From positions 40,167,119-40,231,118 of the forward strand of contig NC_068350.1 in NCBI RefSeq assembly GCF_014633365.1: a stretch of 64,000 bases of DNA. The letters are read 5' to 3'. Under the pieces are notes generated by a model. That model was not told where the DNA came from. It worked only from the letters and a program-made list of their open reading frames with translations, and did not search any database. Positions 1 through 10,924 of the stretch are shown here, piece after piece. The stretch is from Diospyros lotus (taxonomy: Eukaryota > Streptophyta > Magnoliopsida > Ericales > Ebenaceae). The position numbers were made by a program, and so were the translations under genes. Positions within the stretch are counted from its first letter, which is position 1; each line of letters begins with the position of its first letter.

Positions 1-59
1 TTAGAGATGTTGTCACGAAGGAGTTTGTTGTTAGGATGCTCACCACAAGGATTCGTCTA

Positions 60-330
60 AAGTTTTCGCCGCCACTAGCCTTTGCCACAAGCTCTTGCCA
101 CTAGCCCTTTTACCACAAGCCCTTATCACAAGTTCTTGCCACTAGCCTTAGCCACAAGCTCTTGCCACTAGCCTTTGCCACAAGCCCTTGCCACTAGTCT
201 TGGCCACAAGCTCTTGCCACTAGCCTTTGCCACAAGCTCTTGCCACTAGCCCTTTGCCACAAGCCCTTACCACAAGCTCTTGTCACTAGCCTTTGCCACA
301 AGCTCTTGCCGCTAGCCTCGCCGTTAGGTT
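60..330. repeat. 24-26 bp minisatellite
   Basis: About nine imperfect tandem copies of a 24-26 bp unit, core CCACAAGCTCTTGCCACTAG. Units vary mainly by T/C changes and by one or two bases in the spacer. No long open frame runs through the array. It lies just left of a second, GC-rich repeat block and may be part of the same retroelement-derived region; that link is inference. Confidence 0.85.
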
Positions 331-684
331 TTACCTTCACCGTTAGGTTCGCCGCAAGACCTTACCTTTGCCGCTAGGTTCCCCGCAAGGATTTGACCCT
401 GTTGATGCTCAAAGAATGTGTTAGAGGGCTTGCGAGAATCTTTCCCGCGAAGACCCTCCGATGCCAAAGTCAGTCTCGAATCCCAATGACTATTTACAAA
501 AATAGTAAAAGTCTATTCAAAGTGACCAGTTTTACTGAAGTTGGAAGTCCCCATTAATGTCCTATAGCTGGCTATTTATAAGGCACGGATCTCAAGGGTG
601 TCTGGTGCCGACACGTGGCGTTTTCTCAGTAGGTTAAAGCCAAAGAAAATGGGAGGTTGCTACGATGTAGCTGTGGGCAGCTGA
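331..684. other. Intergenic, TATA-like site, possible LTR promoter
   Basis: No gene is visible. A TATA-like string, TATTTATAAG, lies at 573-582 and is followed by a moderately GC-rich stretch, as in LTR promoters. Position 1 is already inside this sequence and no paired LTR or target duplication is visible, so I only suggest a retroelement origin. Confidence 0.3.
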
Positions 685-977
685 GCCTCGCGGCAAGGGC
701 TGCCGCGAGGCAGCTTGTGCCTCGCGGCAGAGTGCCGCGAGGCAATTGGGCCTCGCGGCTGAGTGCCGCAAGGCGGCTCGCGGCTGCATGCTGCGAGCCT
801 CTCTCTCGCGGCTGCATGCCGCGAGGCCGCTTCTCGCAGGCCACGCGGCCGTGAGCCTCGCGGCTAGCAACCGGCTGCGCCTCGAGGCATGGTGCCTTGA
901 GGTGGGCCCTTGTGGCCAGACTCGCGGCTCTCTTGCCGCGAGTCTTTTACTGGTGGGGCTGGCCCTTGCGGCCAGCC
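685..977. repeat. Array of GC-rich hairpins
   Basis: A run of about nine consecutive short inverted repeats in otherwise AT-rich DNA. The first has an 11 bp perfect stem (GCCTCGCGGCA at 685-695 with TGCCGCGAGGC at 701-711, loop 5). The second has the same stem at 719-729 and 733-743, loop 3. Decayed versions follow at about 750-774, 775-799, 805-825 and 880-904. Two more good stems lie at 919-944 (10 bp) and 957-977 (8 bp). Stem mismatches look like CpG to TpG or CpA decay. Short open frames here on both strands are by-products of the repeat. Confidence 0.85.
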
Positions 978-1364
978 CTTGGCCATTATATATATAATAT
1001 ACATTATATTATATATAATATATATTTTATTATTTTCATTTTTATTTTTCCCTCAAAATTGATGGCACAACACTAATAATTTTGAAAATGAGCTCAAAAT
1101 GTCGATCGGGAATTATAGCTCTCTCTCTATCAATTAGTCTTATTTTCTTTATAAATGAGAGGCTCATTTTTTAATAAAGATATACTTAGAACTCTATTAT
1201 TATCGTTATTCTATTTGCTTTTTGTATTTTACAAACTTATTCAAACACTAAAGTAAGAGGTTTCGTGTGGAATATTCACTTACGCCCCTAATCAACTTTT
1301 TTCTTAAAACTTATTCACAAACTAGTCACTTGTAAACCCATTAAGACATTCTCCCACACAAAAA
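978..1364. other. AT-rich spacer, possible retroelement tail
   Basis: It begins with an AT palindromic stretch (about 985-1025). The rest is AT-rich with a CT-rich patch near 1118-1130 and short stretches resembling the R-U5 part of plant LTRs. No coding potential is visible. Confidence 0.3.
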
Positions 1365-2084
1365 TCTATATATATATTATAACAAAACAGCCGCCAAATT
1401 CTTTTCCCGCCCATTTTCAGTTTCTATTTTGATATTTATTATTATGTTTTGTTTATTTTTTTTCTTACCCAAAATAGAATTTTTGTAGATCATTAATTAA
1501 GCCTAAATTTATGGAAAACATGTAATTCTTGAAACTTGTAGATAATTTTTTTTAGCTATAAAGTGCTTGGAGAATGTGTAAGCATGGTATATGAAGAGAC
1601 AAGAATTAATCTATATTATTAATTCTTAAATATTAATATAAAATTTTAATTAAAATAAATTACAGAAAAATAAAACTTTTTTAAATCGAGATAAATCTTG
1701 AGATATCAAGAAATACCATCAGATACCGATTGCCAAGTAATTTTTTAAAAAAATAAATTTAATTTTTTTATTTTATTTCCCATAATTTATCTCTCATTCT
1801 CTCTCAATAAAACCACCACTCAAAACTCTAAAACCCTTAATTAGTTTCAAAACCATGCAAAAAAAGTACAAATCTTATATATATTTATGTTATTACTTAA
1901 TTTTGAAAAATAATTAGTTGGTAGGTTATGTTAAATTAGTTATTTAGGCAAAAATAGATTATTTTAAATAAGTCATTTAAGTTATTTTGACAAAATTAAT
2001 ATTTTGTATAGGCTATTTATATTTATCATATGTTGTTATATTTTTTTTGAAAAATTTATTATATTTTATATTTTTTTATTGACA

Positions 2085-4790
2085 ACAAGAATATGTGAAG
2101 TCATTATGGATAATTAATTTTGAAAATTTGATTATTATCATTTATATGATTAATTGATTATTTAAATTATCTTTATTTTTTTATATAGTTTAATTAATTT
2201 AAATTTATTTTTTATAATTTAAATATTATAATTTTATATATAACTTAAATATTATAATTTTATTTTTAACTTTTTTTTTGGTTGCTTTCTTAAAAATTTG
2301 ACCTATCATAAATGTCGTAATTGATTGATAAGATGAATATGTAAAGTCATATATGGATAATCAATTTCAAAAATTTTATTATTGTCATCTATATAATTAA
2401 TTGATTATTTAAATTAACTTTATTTTATATATAATTCAATTAATTTAAATTTATTTTTTATAATTTTAAATGTTATAATTTTATTTCTTAACATTTTTTT
2501 TTTTTTGTTATTTTCTTAAAAATTTGACCTATCTTGAATGTAGTAATTGATTGTAAGGAAAAATATATAAAGTCATGTATGGATAATCAATTTCAAAAAT
2601 TTGATTATTATCATTTATATAATTAATTAATTATTTAAATTATCTTTATTTTATATATATTTTAATTAATTTAAATTTATTTTATTATAATTTTATATAT
2701 AACTTAATAAATTATTATCATTTATTTAATTAATTTAACCATATTTTCTTATTTTCAACCAATTAGTTTTAATCGTGTTTTTGGTTTGTCAATGTAAAGG
2801 AATTTTGTGTAACAGTTTAATTTTTTAGAAGTCGTCCCAGTATTAAAATTTTCAATTAATAGTTATTTTTTAACTTTAAGTTTTCTAAGAGGAATATGTA
2901 AAATCATTTATGGATAATCAATTTTAAAAATTTGATTATTATTATTTATATAATTCGTTAATTATTTAAATTATCTTTATTTTATATATAGTTTAATTGA
3001 TTTAATTAATTTTTTAATTTTAAATGTTATAATTTTATATATAACTTAATTGATTAGTATCATTTATTTAATTAGTTTAACCGGACTTTCAGTTTTCAAT
3101 CAATTAATTTTAATCGTGTTTCTGGTTTGCCAATGTGAATAGATTTTGTGTAACAACTTAATTTTTTAAAAGTTATCCTAGCATTAAGTTTTCCAGTTAA
3201 TAGTTATTTTTTAATTTTATTTTTTTTGATTACTTTATTTAAATTTTAACTTATCTTAAATGTGGTAATTAATTGTCAGGGAGAATATGTGAAATCAAGT
3301 ATAGATAATCAATTTTGAAAATTTGATTATTATAATTTATATAATTAATTAATTTAAATTTATTTTTTAAATAAGTCGTTTAAGTTATTTTGACAAAATT
3401 AATATTTTGTATAGGCTATTTATATTTATCATATGTTCTCATATTTTTTTTTGAAAAATTTATTATGTTTTATATTTTTATTATCGGCAAGAAAAATATG
3501 TGAAGTTAATTAATTTTAAAAATTTGATTATTATCATTTATATAATTAATTGATTATTTAAATTATCTTTATTTTATATATATATAGTTTAATTAATTTA
3601 ATTTTTTTTTATAATTTTAAATAAAAATATTTTGTATAGGCTATTTATATTTATCATATGTTGTCATATTTTTTTTAAAAAATTTATTATGTTTTATATT
3701 TTTATTATTGGCAAGAGAAGTATGTGAAGTCACATATGGATAATTAATTTTAAAATTTTGATTATTATCATTTATATAATTAATTGATTATTTAAATTAT
3801 CTTTATTTTTTATATCTATAGTTTAATTAATTTAAATTTATTTTTTTATAATTTTAAATATTATAAATTTATATATAGATTAAATATTATAATTTTATTT
3901 TTTAGATTTTTTTTTTTTGTTTTCTTAAAAATTTGACCTGCCTTGAATATGGTGATTGATTGCAGGGAGGAACATATAAAGTCATGTTAATGTGAACAGA
4001 TTTTGTGTACCACCTTAATTTTTTAGAAATGGTCATAACGTTAAGTTTTTCTGTTAATAGTTATTTTTTATTTATTTTTGGTTGTTTTCTAAAAATTTTG
4101 ACTTATCTTGAATGTGGTAATTAATTGTCAAGAAGAAGATGTGAAATCATGTATAGATAATCAATTTTGAAAATTTGATTATTATAATTTATATAATTAA
4201 TTGATTATTTAAATTATCTTTATTATATATATAATTTAAATTTATTTTTTTATTTTAAATGTTATAATTTTACATATAACTTAAATATTATAATTTTATT
4301 TTTTAACTCTTTTTTTGTTGATTTTTAAAAAATTTGACATGTTTTGAATGTGATAATTGATTGTTAGGAGGAATATGTGAAGTCATGTATCGATAATCAA
4401 TTTTGAAAATTTGATTATTATCATTTATATAATTAATTAATTATCTTTTTTTATATATAGTTTAATTAATTTAAATTTATTTTTTTATAATTTTAAATGT
4501 TATAATTTTATATATAACTTAATGTTATAATTTTATTTTTTAACATTATTTTTTTTTTGTTTCTTTCTTAAAAATTTGACCTATCTTGAATGTGGTAATT
4601 GATTGACAGGAGGAATATGTGAAGTCATATGTGGATAATCAACTTTGAAAATTTGATTATTATCATTTATATAATTAATTGATTATTTAAATTATCTTTA
4701 TTTTATATATAGCTTAATTAATTTAAATTTATTTTTATAATTTTAAATGTTATAAATTTATATATAGCTTAAATGTTATAATTTTATTTT
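2085..4790. repeat. AT-rich tandem repeat, ~10 copies
   Basis: A diverged unit recurs about ten times at 200-400 bp spacing. Each copy opens with a GAATATGTGAAGTCA-like phrase, then GGATAATCAATTTTGAAAA-like, ATTATCATTTATATAATTAA-like and AAATTTGACCTATCTTGAAT-like blocks. Phrase starts are near 2088, 2334, 2560, 2890, 3284, 3494, 3720, 4135, 4370 and 4610. Copies differ by internal deletions. There is no coding potential. It occupies the middle of the candidate Helitron. Confidence 0.8.
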
Positions 4791-6271
4791 TAACTTTATT
4801 TGCAAACATAGTGAAGTTTTTATTGTGATAAAGTTAGTAATTAACTCTAATTTGATCTCTAAGTGCATGTGTATGCTAAAAGCAAATCAAGTTAGTATAA
4901 TATTTAAGGTTTTAAAGTTTGTAATGTGTTAAGAATTACTATGTGCTAAAACATGTTCTAACATATTATACCCATATTTCTCAACAACAAGAGTCTATTT
5001 TTTATTGAAAATTTGAAAAGATCGAAATTGAGAAGGAAAATGTACTTCATCAATTTTCAGAATTTAATATTTATATTTGTAAAATAAGTTTGGGGGTTGC
5101 TAATATATATGACATAAATACTAATTAATGACATTATACTCTATATTTCTTCATCTAATGATGAAGTTACTACGTCGCCAAAGTCGGGTTGTAAGTTATA
5201 CATATATTGAAAAACTATGAAATGTGTTTTGCCAAAAGGGTTTTTCCTTGACAATTTGTTGACTAATGTAACTAAGAAGATTCAATTGATGATCAAGAAA
5301 GAGGATAACTGAAAAAAGTTTATCTGATTGGTTTCGGATTAAAATGTTTTTTTTTTTTGTTATTACCTATTCCTATAAATTTTTTTAGGTTATTTTGTTA
5401 ATTTCTACTAAATTTTATTTGTTGGCTTTTGTTATAATTTCTTATGCAAGGTAAACTTGGTTTGCTAATTTTTTATTTTTATATTTTTTATTGTTGCTGG
5501 ATTTATATCTAAGCAATTTGTTTAATTTACATGTTTTTTGTTTTCTTTCATTATTTAATTTTTTTCTTTTTTTTTTTACTAATTCACACTTATGTATTTG
5601 CTCATTTTTTATGTTCTTTCATTTCTATTTATTTGTATATTTTTTTTAGTCTACTAATTTATAGTGGGTGTTTAACGTTCCTACATTCTTACCTGCATTC
5701 TTTTTTTTTTTTCACTGCACAAATTATTTTTTCTAGCATATTGCACAAGAATTTATCATAATTAAGTTATAATTTAATAACATACACAATATTGAAATCA
5801 TAACGAACGAGAAACATCTTCAATCAAATAATTAATAAAATAAATCGAGAAAACACCATTTATACTGAGTAATCAACTACCTTGCTATTGAGAGTTCAGA
5901 ATAAAACATGCCACATTTTTAGTGTTCCGTGCATCAAAGTGAAAATAATGTGTTAAAAATGGTAGACGTTAATCTTACTCTATCAAGTCACGAATACTAT
6001 AGACGTTGGATGCAATCTTTTGTTAAAGACACATATGTGTTAGTAGAAAGACTATAATAAAAGCATAAAAAATGTCAAAAAATAAAAAAAGATCAAACAA
6101 GAAGAGACATACATATTTAACAATAATTGAATAACTAATCTTGTTGTATGTTTGTTCATTTCTTATGATTGCAATATGATTATTTTGTTTATTTTATATT
6201 TCTTTATTATGATATTAATTTGTTATAACTACTAATTTTCGTTTTAAAGATTATATTTTTTCTTGCAATAT
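4791..6271. other. AT-rich DNA inside the candidate Helitron
   Basis: No gene is recognised. A 76-residue Phe/Leu-rich frame near 5531-5761 reflects T-rich sequence rather than a protein. A less AT-rich patch at about 4980-5330 could be captured or decayed coding sequence, but I cannot identify it. Confidence 0.4.
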
Positions 6272-6299
6272 CCGTGCATCGCACGGGTGATGCACTAGT

Positions 6300-6742
6300 T
6301 TATTATTATATTTGAATAAAAATAATAACAAATATAATACATTATTAGTTATCATACACTTAGTGTTTTTTTGAGCTAAAAACAAGATGCATTGCCTAAA
6401 ATTAGGATGGTTAACATTACACATTTTATCATTATTAGACAAGGTGTATTTTTTTAATTTAAAAATAATCTTATTAATTAATAATTAATAATAAATATAT
6501 CACATTTAATAAACATTTTATTAAATTAAATCACACATGATACTTTTTTTTTTTAAATAGTTAAAAAATGTAATTAAATTAGAAAATTGATAAAAGTTGG
6601 AATTTAAATTTGACTAGTTGACTCGGATGTACAAAATTAACGAAAATTTTATTTAGACATTCAGAAATGACACTGTGATTTAAAAAATATATATTATATG
6701 TCATTTTTAAATATTTAAATAATATTTAAGGAGGGTGGGACC
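6300..6742. other. AT-rich intergenic DNA
   Basis: Nothing recognisable on either strand. A short Asn-rich frame on the minus strand is compositional. Confidence 0.5.
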
Positions 6743-6950
6743 CATTTATTATAAATCAGACGGCCGTCGATCATACACGTGTTACTTCATCTTCGCGATC
6801 GCCAGACTCTTGATTAGATTGCCCTCGTCTGAGATCGCCAATCGCCGAAACCCTAGGTAGATTGCCTTGGCGATCCTGGAGGACTCACTGAACTGAACTA
6901 GCTGCTGAATATGCCCAACAAAATCACCATCTTCACACCCGTATGTTGAT
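6743..6950 (+). promoter_or_regulatory. Possible plus-strand promoter and first exon
   Basis: A TATA-like TTTATTATAAATC lies near 6746-6758, followed by a GC-richer leader with an AAACCCTAG telo-box around 6848-6857, a motif common in plant 5' regions. An ATG at 6911 opens ten codons that end directly at a consensus-like donor, GTATGT at 6941. No downstream exon was found. It could equally be part of the 3' flank of the minus-strand arabinogalactan gene. Confidence 0.25.
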
Positions 6951-7348
6951 CATCACTCATTCCACACATAATAAATCTCTAGAGAAAATGACATCAACAG
7001 AATTCCGACGGCATACATACCGCAGCAAAACTCGAAGAAAACTGATCGCGATCATGAATCAACAATAGGGAATGATAAGATCCAGTTCTATAAATATATA
7101 TATATATATCGCAAATGATACAGCAATGTGGTAATGTTGGGGGAAAACATTCACAAAAAATGACGACAAAGAATGAGAAATCGAGAACCCAATCGAAGCA
7201 AGCCCCCCATCTCCTCCTCCTCCTCCCAAATCCAATGTAGTTCGAGACGGAGCAGAAGACTGAGACGTAAACCTCGTTTACACAAATCTCGTTCAGATGA
7301 AACAACCAAATGAAATTGAACGCGTAACGAAAGCTGAGAGGAAGCGAA

Positions 7349-7534
7349 TCAGTAGAGGAGGCCGAATGCCAGGGCCGCCGCGAAAGAGACGAAAATTGTG
7401 GGCACAAAGACGGCGGAATCGGAGGTGGGGCTTGGGGCCGGGGCATCCGCAACGGCCACAGCAGTCTGGAAGGTCGCCGCCGCCATCAAGGCCATCGCCA
7501 CTGCGACGAAGAGCTTCATCTTCATTGCCTCCAT
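7349..7534 (-). CDS. Arabinogalactan peptide
   Basis: A 61-residue protein with the full plan of a classical AG-peptide. Residues 1 to about 28 form a hydrophobic signal peptide. A short mature core ADAPAPSPTS follows, whose Ala-Pro/Ser-Pro repeats are the known context for proline hydroxylation and type II arabinogalactan addition. A hydrophobic C-terminus (VFVPTIFVSFAAALAFGLLY) fits a GPI-anchor signal. It should be secreted to the outer plasma membrane or cell wall. The family is related to Arabidopsis AGP16/20/22/41. The start is the first ATG after a CT-rich leader. A TATA box lies about 100 bases upstream. The transcript probably extends into the GC-richer DNA down to about 7000. Single exon as far as can be seen. 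Confidence 0.88.
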   Translation of the reverse strand: MEAMKMKLFVAVAMALMAAATFQTAVAVADAPAPSPTSDSAVFVPTIFVSFAAALAFGLLY

Positions 7535-7633
7535 ATCTTCTTCTCTTGAAAGCCGATTGGCAATTGCAGGAGCTATGAAGAGAAGAGGAGAGGAGAGAGA
7601 CGAGTAGTAGAGAGAGGTGATGGAGACGGTGGG

Positions 7634-7643
7634 TTATATAATA
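7634..7643 (-). promoter_or_regulatory. TATA box of the arabinogalactan peptide gene
   Basis: Read on the minus strand this is TATTATATAA, in a GC-richer context. The spacing predicts a transcription start near 7605-7615 and a leader of about 75 bases rich in CT, typical of plant promoters. Confidence 0.55.
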
Positions 7644-7652
7644 CAAGGGGCA

Positions 7653-8330
7653 GGCTGCCCGAGGAGACCGTTGATCAAACCTGCCAGGCTAGCTACCACA
7701 TGGATGGCGCATTGGCAAATGGCAGCCCGTGTTTTTCAAAGGGGCTGCCCGCTGCCCCTTTTTGAAAGAGCGGCAATGGCAATGGTAATGGCAGACAGCT
7801 GTGTCCGGTCCACTCGTGTATATATTCGTTAAGTTGAGTGGGGCACATTGATCGGCAGAGGCCAGAGGGGAGGGGGAAGGGCGGAGAGACGATTTTGCCC
7901 CCCATGTTTCGACATGAGGCTGTGGGTATTGTGGACCATCCAATTGTCGTTCTGTGCTGGTGCTGCGCTGAAGATATTTTCTTTCAAATTAAATGGGTCA
8001 GGGTCAGAGCATCCACAGTCCACAGACAGTGAGGGCTGTGGTGGGTGGATGCACACTCAATTTTAACAGTTATCGAAACTACGTACGTGTCCTGTCATTT
8101 GAAGAAGCCCCAGAGAGGAAGAGATGGTTGTGGCGGCCGCAGATCGTCGAGCAGAGGAAGAAGAAGGTGATGGTGGCTGTGGACGCCACGCCGGCGGTGG
8201 ACAGTGGCAGTCGACGATCTGATCGGGCGATAATGCTGTAAAAGCCTTTGGAAAATAAAGCTGATGGCGCCACAGCCCACGGCAAGCTTTAATCTTTTGC
8301 TTTTGCTTTTATTTTTGTCAACAAATGCTT
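7653..8330 (-). promoter_or_regulatory. Upstream region of the arabinogalactan peptide gene
   Basis: GC-richer than its surroundings, with several short overlapping frames on both strands, none of which resembles a protein family. Best read as the upstream/promoter region of the minus-strand gene. No individual site can be named with confidence. Confidence 0.35.
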
Positions 8331-9667
8331 GAAGCAATCAACAAGAAGGGCAAAGGCATCACTTCCATCATTTTTATTTTATTTGTTTTCTTATTTTTAA
8401 ACTATTATTATATTTTTAAACTATTATTATATTTTTTTATAACAGAAAAAACTTAAGAAGTCCCTTATTTATAGATAATTTTCGAGATTATCTCTTTGTC
8501 TAAAACTCACGATTTATCTGAACCCGCCTTAGGCGCAAAGACAAATTTTCTGTGAGTTGAAACTTAGAACGTGACCTCTTGAATGGACACAGATGATTGC
8601 ATAATTCTTGCATAAAAATATAATTAAATCCATAATTTTGTAATATTTCAAATTCTCGAATATGCAGCGAATCATCTACATTATCTCGAGTTTTTAATTA
8701 TTTTTTTAAAAGTAAATTAAACTGTTTTTCAAGCTCCATAAAATCACAACTTTTGATGGGAGTTATCACTTTTTGATATTTCTGCATGTCGGCAACGTAA
8801 TAAAATAAATATTAATAAAAAACTTGTTACCAACCGCTATTTTTGTTAAACACTTTTTTTACAACACAACTTTAACATTTATAATTTGCATATATTAGAT
8901 ATGCTGCCATGTTCGCAAATTGATATAGATTTCTAAGAGCTAACTCAAAATTAATGTAGATTTTAAACCTTAAATTTTTAATGTAATCAACTTATTTTCA
9001 TATTTAAGGTTTATAAAACTGATATATTACTTAGATTATTAATACGTGATATTATATACATATTCTTTCCAATCCAACGAGATTGATCAGACTGGTTTCA
9101 ATGATGGCGGAATGTCGTGATCCGACGATTTGGGCAGCGGAAATGGCTGACACCTACAAGCACTCTGATACTACTTAAGTCATTAAAAATTCAGAATATC
9201 AAAATATAGGTAAGAATTGAAAAGAGCATACATGAGCATGTGATCAAATTAATTTATATATAAATGAAGATATCTTGCGTGTCGTCAATCATCGTGATAG
9301 GATAAAGGATCGAAATATATGATAATGATAAGAATTACTTTTGAGAATTTTGAATTTCATAGAAAATTACGAGCTGATAAGATCAATGTGAAAGTTATTT
9401 GGGGTTAATAAAATTTATTATTGAGGCAAAAACCTAACTTAAATGAGAAGATTATCAAGTTGTTGGGGGCAAGATCTAATTTGGGAATGGGACCAAGTGT
9501 TGACTAGTAGATCTGCTGCTGGGACACGGTCGGTTGGATCAGCGGTCTAATATATAATAAATATAAATATATAATATATACTATATTAATACAAAATTAT
9601 TATACCAACATCTAGAATGTAGTTAGAAATAATATAGAATGGGAAGAAATTAATGGTATCAGGCTGG
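8331..9667. other. AT-rich intergenic DNA
   Basis: No gene, RNA or clear repeat is seen. A short direct repeat (TTTTTAAACTATTATTATAT) occurs near 8393-8430. Confidence 0.5.
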
Positions 9668-9998
9668 GGTAAATCACAGAAAAGGTTATAAAATTTTGGT
9701 ATTATTTGTAATTTGATCACTAAACTTCAATTCTTTATAAAGTGATAACAAATCTTTAAAATATTTTACAATATGGTCACTAAAGTGATTTTTTGACAAT
9801 TTTTCGCCAAAATTACTGATGTGACAATGGCCACATCATCGCCACGTCAGCAATTTCGGCTAAAAATCATCAAAAAATCACTTTAGTGACCACATTGCAA
9901 AACATTTTAAAATTTTGTTATCACTTTTCAATGAATTAAAGTTTAGTAACCAAATTAAAAAAAACACCAAAATTTTGTAACTTTTAGTGTGATTTACC
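9668..9998. mobile_element. Foldback MITE, ~330 bp
   Basis: Nearly the whole element is an inverted repeat. The left end GGTAAATCACAGAAAAGGTT pairs with the right end AACTTTTAGTGTGATTTACC. The arms continue through matching TCACTAAA, GTGGTCACTAAAGTGATTTT and GCCACGTCA segments to a short centre near 9830. There is no coding sequence. Its arms resemble those of the element at 11236-11672, so both belong to one family. No exact target duplication was established. Confidence 0.75.
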
Positions 9999-10056
9999 AT
10001 ATTAGGTTGCATTGTACAATGATTGATTCAGGGAAGAGTAAGTAGTTGCCACATCA

Positions 10057-10922
10057 AAGCCCTCTTTGATTGGCCATTTTTTCTATGGAAATTGACTATT
10101 TTTTACCTAAATTCCAGCTTTTAGAATGTTTGATTGCCCAAATTTCCTATGAAAATAAATTTCTTACTTAGGGTCACGTGACCCTCTTTTCCCACTTTTG
10201 CTGGAAAATAAATTCCCATGGAAGGGCAGAGAATTTGTTTTCCAGGCAGAGTGTCAAAGTGTGTCTTGAAGAGAGGATGGACCAAAACTTGGTCTTTCCT
10301 TGGCTTTGAGGGGCTGGCCGGCGACGGGAGTCGGAGGTGGGGCGGCAACTTTCTTGTAAGAGCGAAAGAGGCGCTGCATCGAGTGGGGGCGGAAGGAGAT
10401 GAAAGCAAATTACACGCAGAAAATGTATATATATATATATGTACATATTCATTGCAGCGAGGAAGATGGGCCTTTGCTCGGTCTTTGCTGCATATTCATT
10501 GCAGCGAGGAAGATGGGCCTTTGCTCGGTCTCTGCTACAATATATATATATATGCTGCAATGTGTATATATATATATACACATTTCCTTTCTTTTTGTTG
10601 CTCTCTGCTCAGCGACAAAAATGGGTATATATATTCGTGTTTGATTTATTTTTTTGAATATTTTGTATATGTATATTTAATTTATTTTTATAATTAATTA
10701 TTAATTTATATATTATTGATTAGTGTATATGTGATTATTTTTATGAAAAATAATCGTAATCAAACACAAAAGTTAGAAAATTATAACAATTTTTAGGTAA
10801 AAAATTAAGTCAATCAAACACATTCAATTGATATTTTTCTTGAAATATAATTCTAGACAATTGAATTACCTAGAAAATATTTTATTTCTATACAAATTTC
10901 ATGCTTGCAATCAAACGCACCC
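10057..10922. mobile_element. Possible foldback transposon remnant
   Basis: The edges carry related inverted phrases: CTTTGATTGGCC with TTTTTTACCTAAATT on the left, and the complements of GGGTGCGTTTGATTGCAAGC and TTTTTTACCTAAAAATT on the right. Such GTTTGATTG termini are common in plant non-autonomous DNA transposons. The middle is GC-richer, with (TA)n blocks and a 47 bp tandem duplication. Boundaries are approximate and no target duplication was confirmed. Confidence 0.35.
10444..10537 (+). repeat. 47 bp direct tandem duplication
   Basis: 10444-10490 and 10491-10537 are almost identical (core GAGGAAGATGGGCCTTTGCT) and flanked by (TA)n runs. Open frames cross it in several phases, so it is not evidence of coding. 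Confidence 0.9.
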
Positions 10923-10924
10923 TA

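Larger units (their letters stand above)
1365..6298 (+). mobile_element. Candidate non-autonomous Helitron
   Basis: The right end has the classic Helitron 3' signature: a 6 bp stem (CCGTGC at 6272-6277, GCACGG at 6281-6286) followed after eight bases by CTAG at 6295-6298 and then T at 6299. A matching left end is proposed at 1365, where A is followed by TCTATATATATATTATAAC. Insertion between A (1364) and T (6299) fits the Helitron target rule. The interior is very AT-rich, holds a long tandem repeat, and shows no Rep/helicase frame, so it would be non-autonomous. The right end is fairly secure; the left end is inference. Confidence 0.5.

Noticed and set aside
60..330. CRISPR-like regular repeat
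   Set aside because: Units are contiguous and variable with no unique spacers; it is a plant minisatellite.
626..997. Four overlapping Ala/Arg-rich open frames on both strands
   Set aside because: They are produced by the GC-rich hairpin array; similar composition in all frames and no known domain.
5531..5761. 76-residue Phe/Leu-rich frame resembling a membrane protein
   Set aside because: Explained by T-rich sequence inside the candidate Helitron; no start context or homology.
6994..7646. Longer frames of 93-152 residues overlapping the arabinogalactan gene
   Set aside because: They are alternative frames of the GC-richer gene region. The 61-residue frame alone has a signal peptide, AP/SP core and GPI-like tail.
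10218..10697. 159-residue plus-strand frame
   Set aside because: Crosses (TA)n repeats and a tandem duplication and has TyrIle repeats; no protein features.
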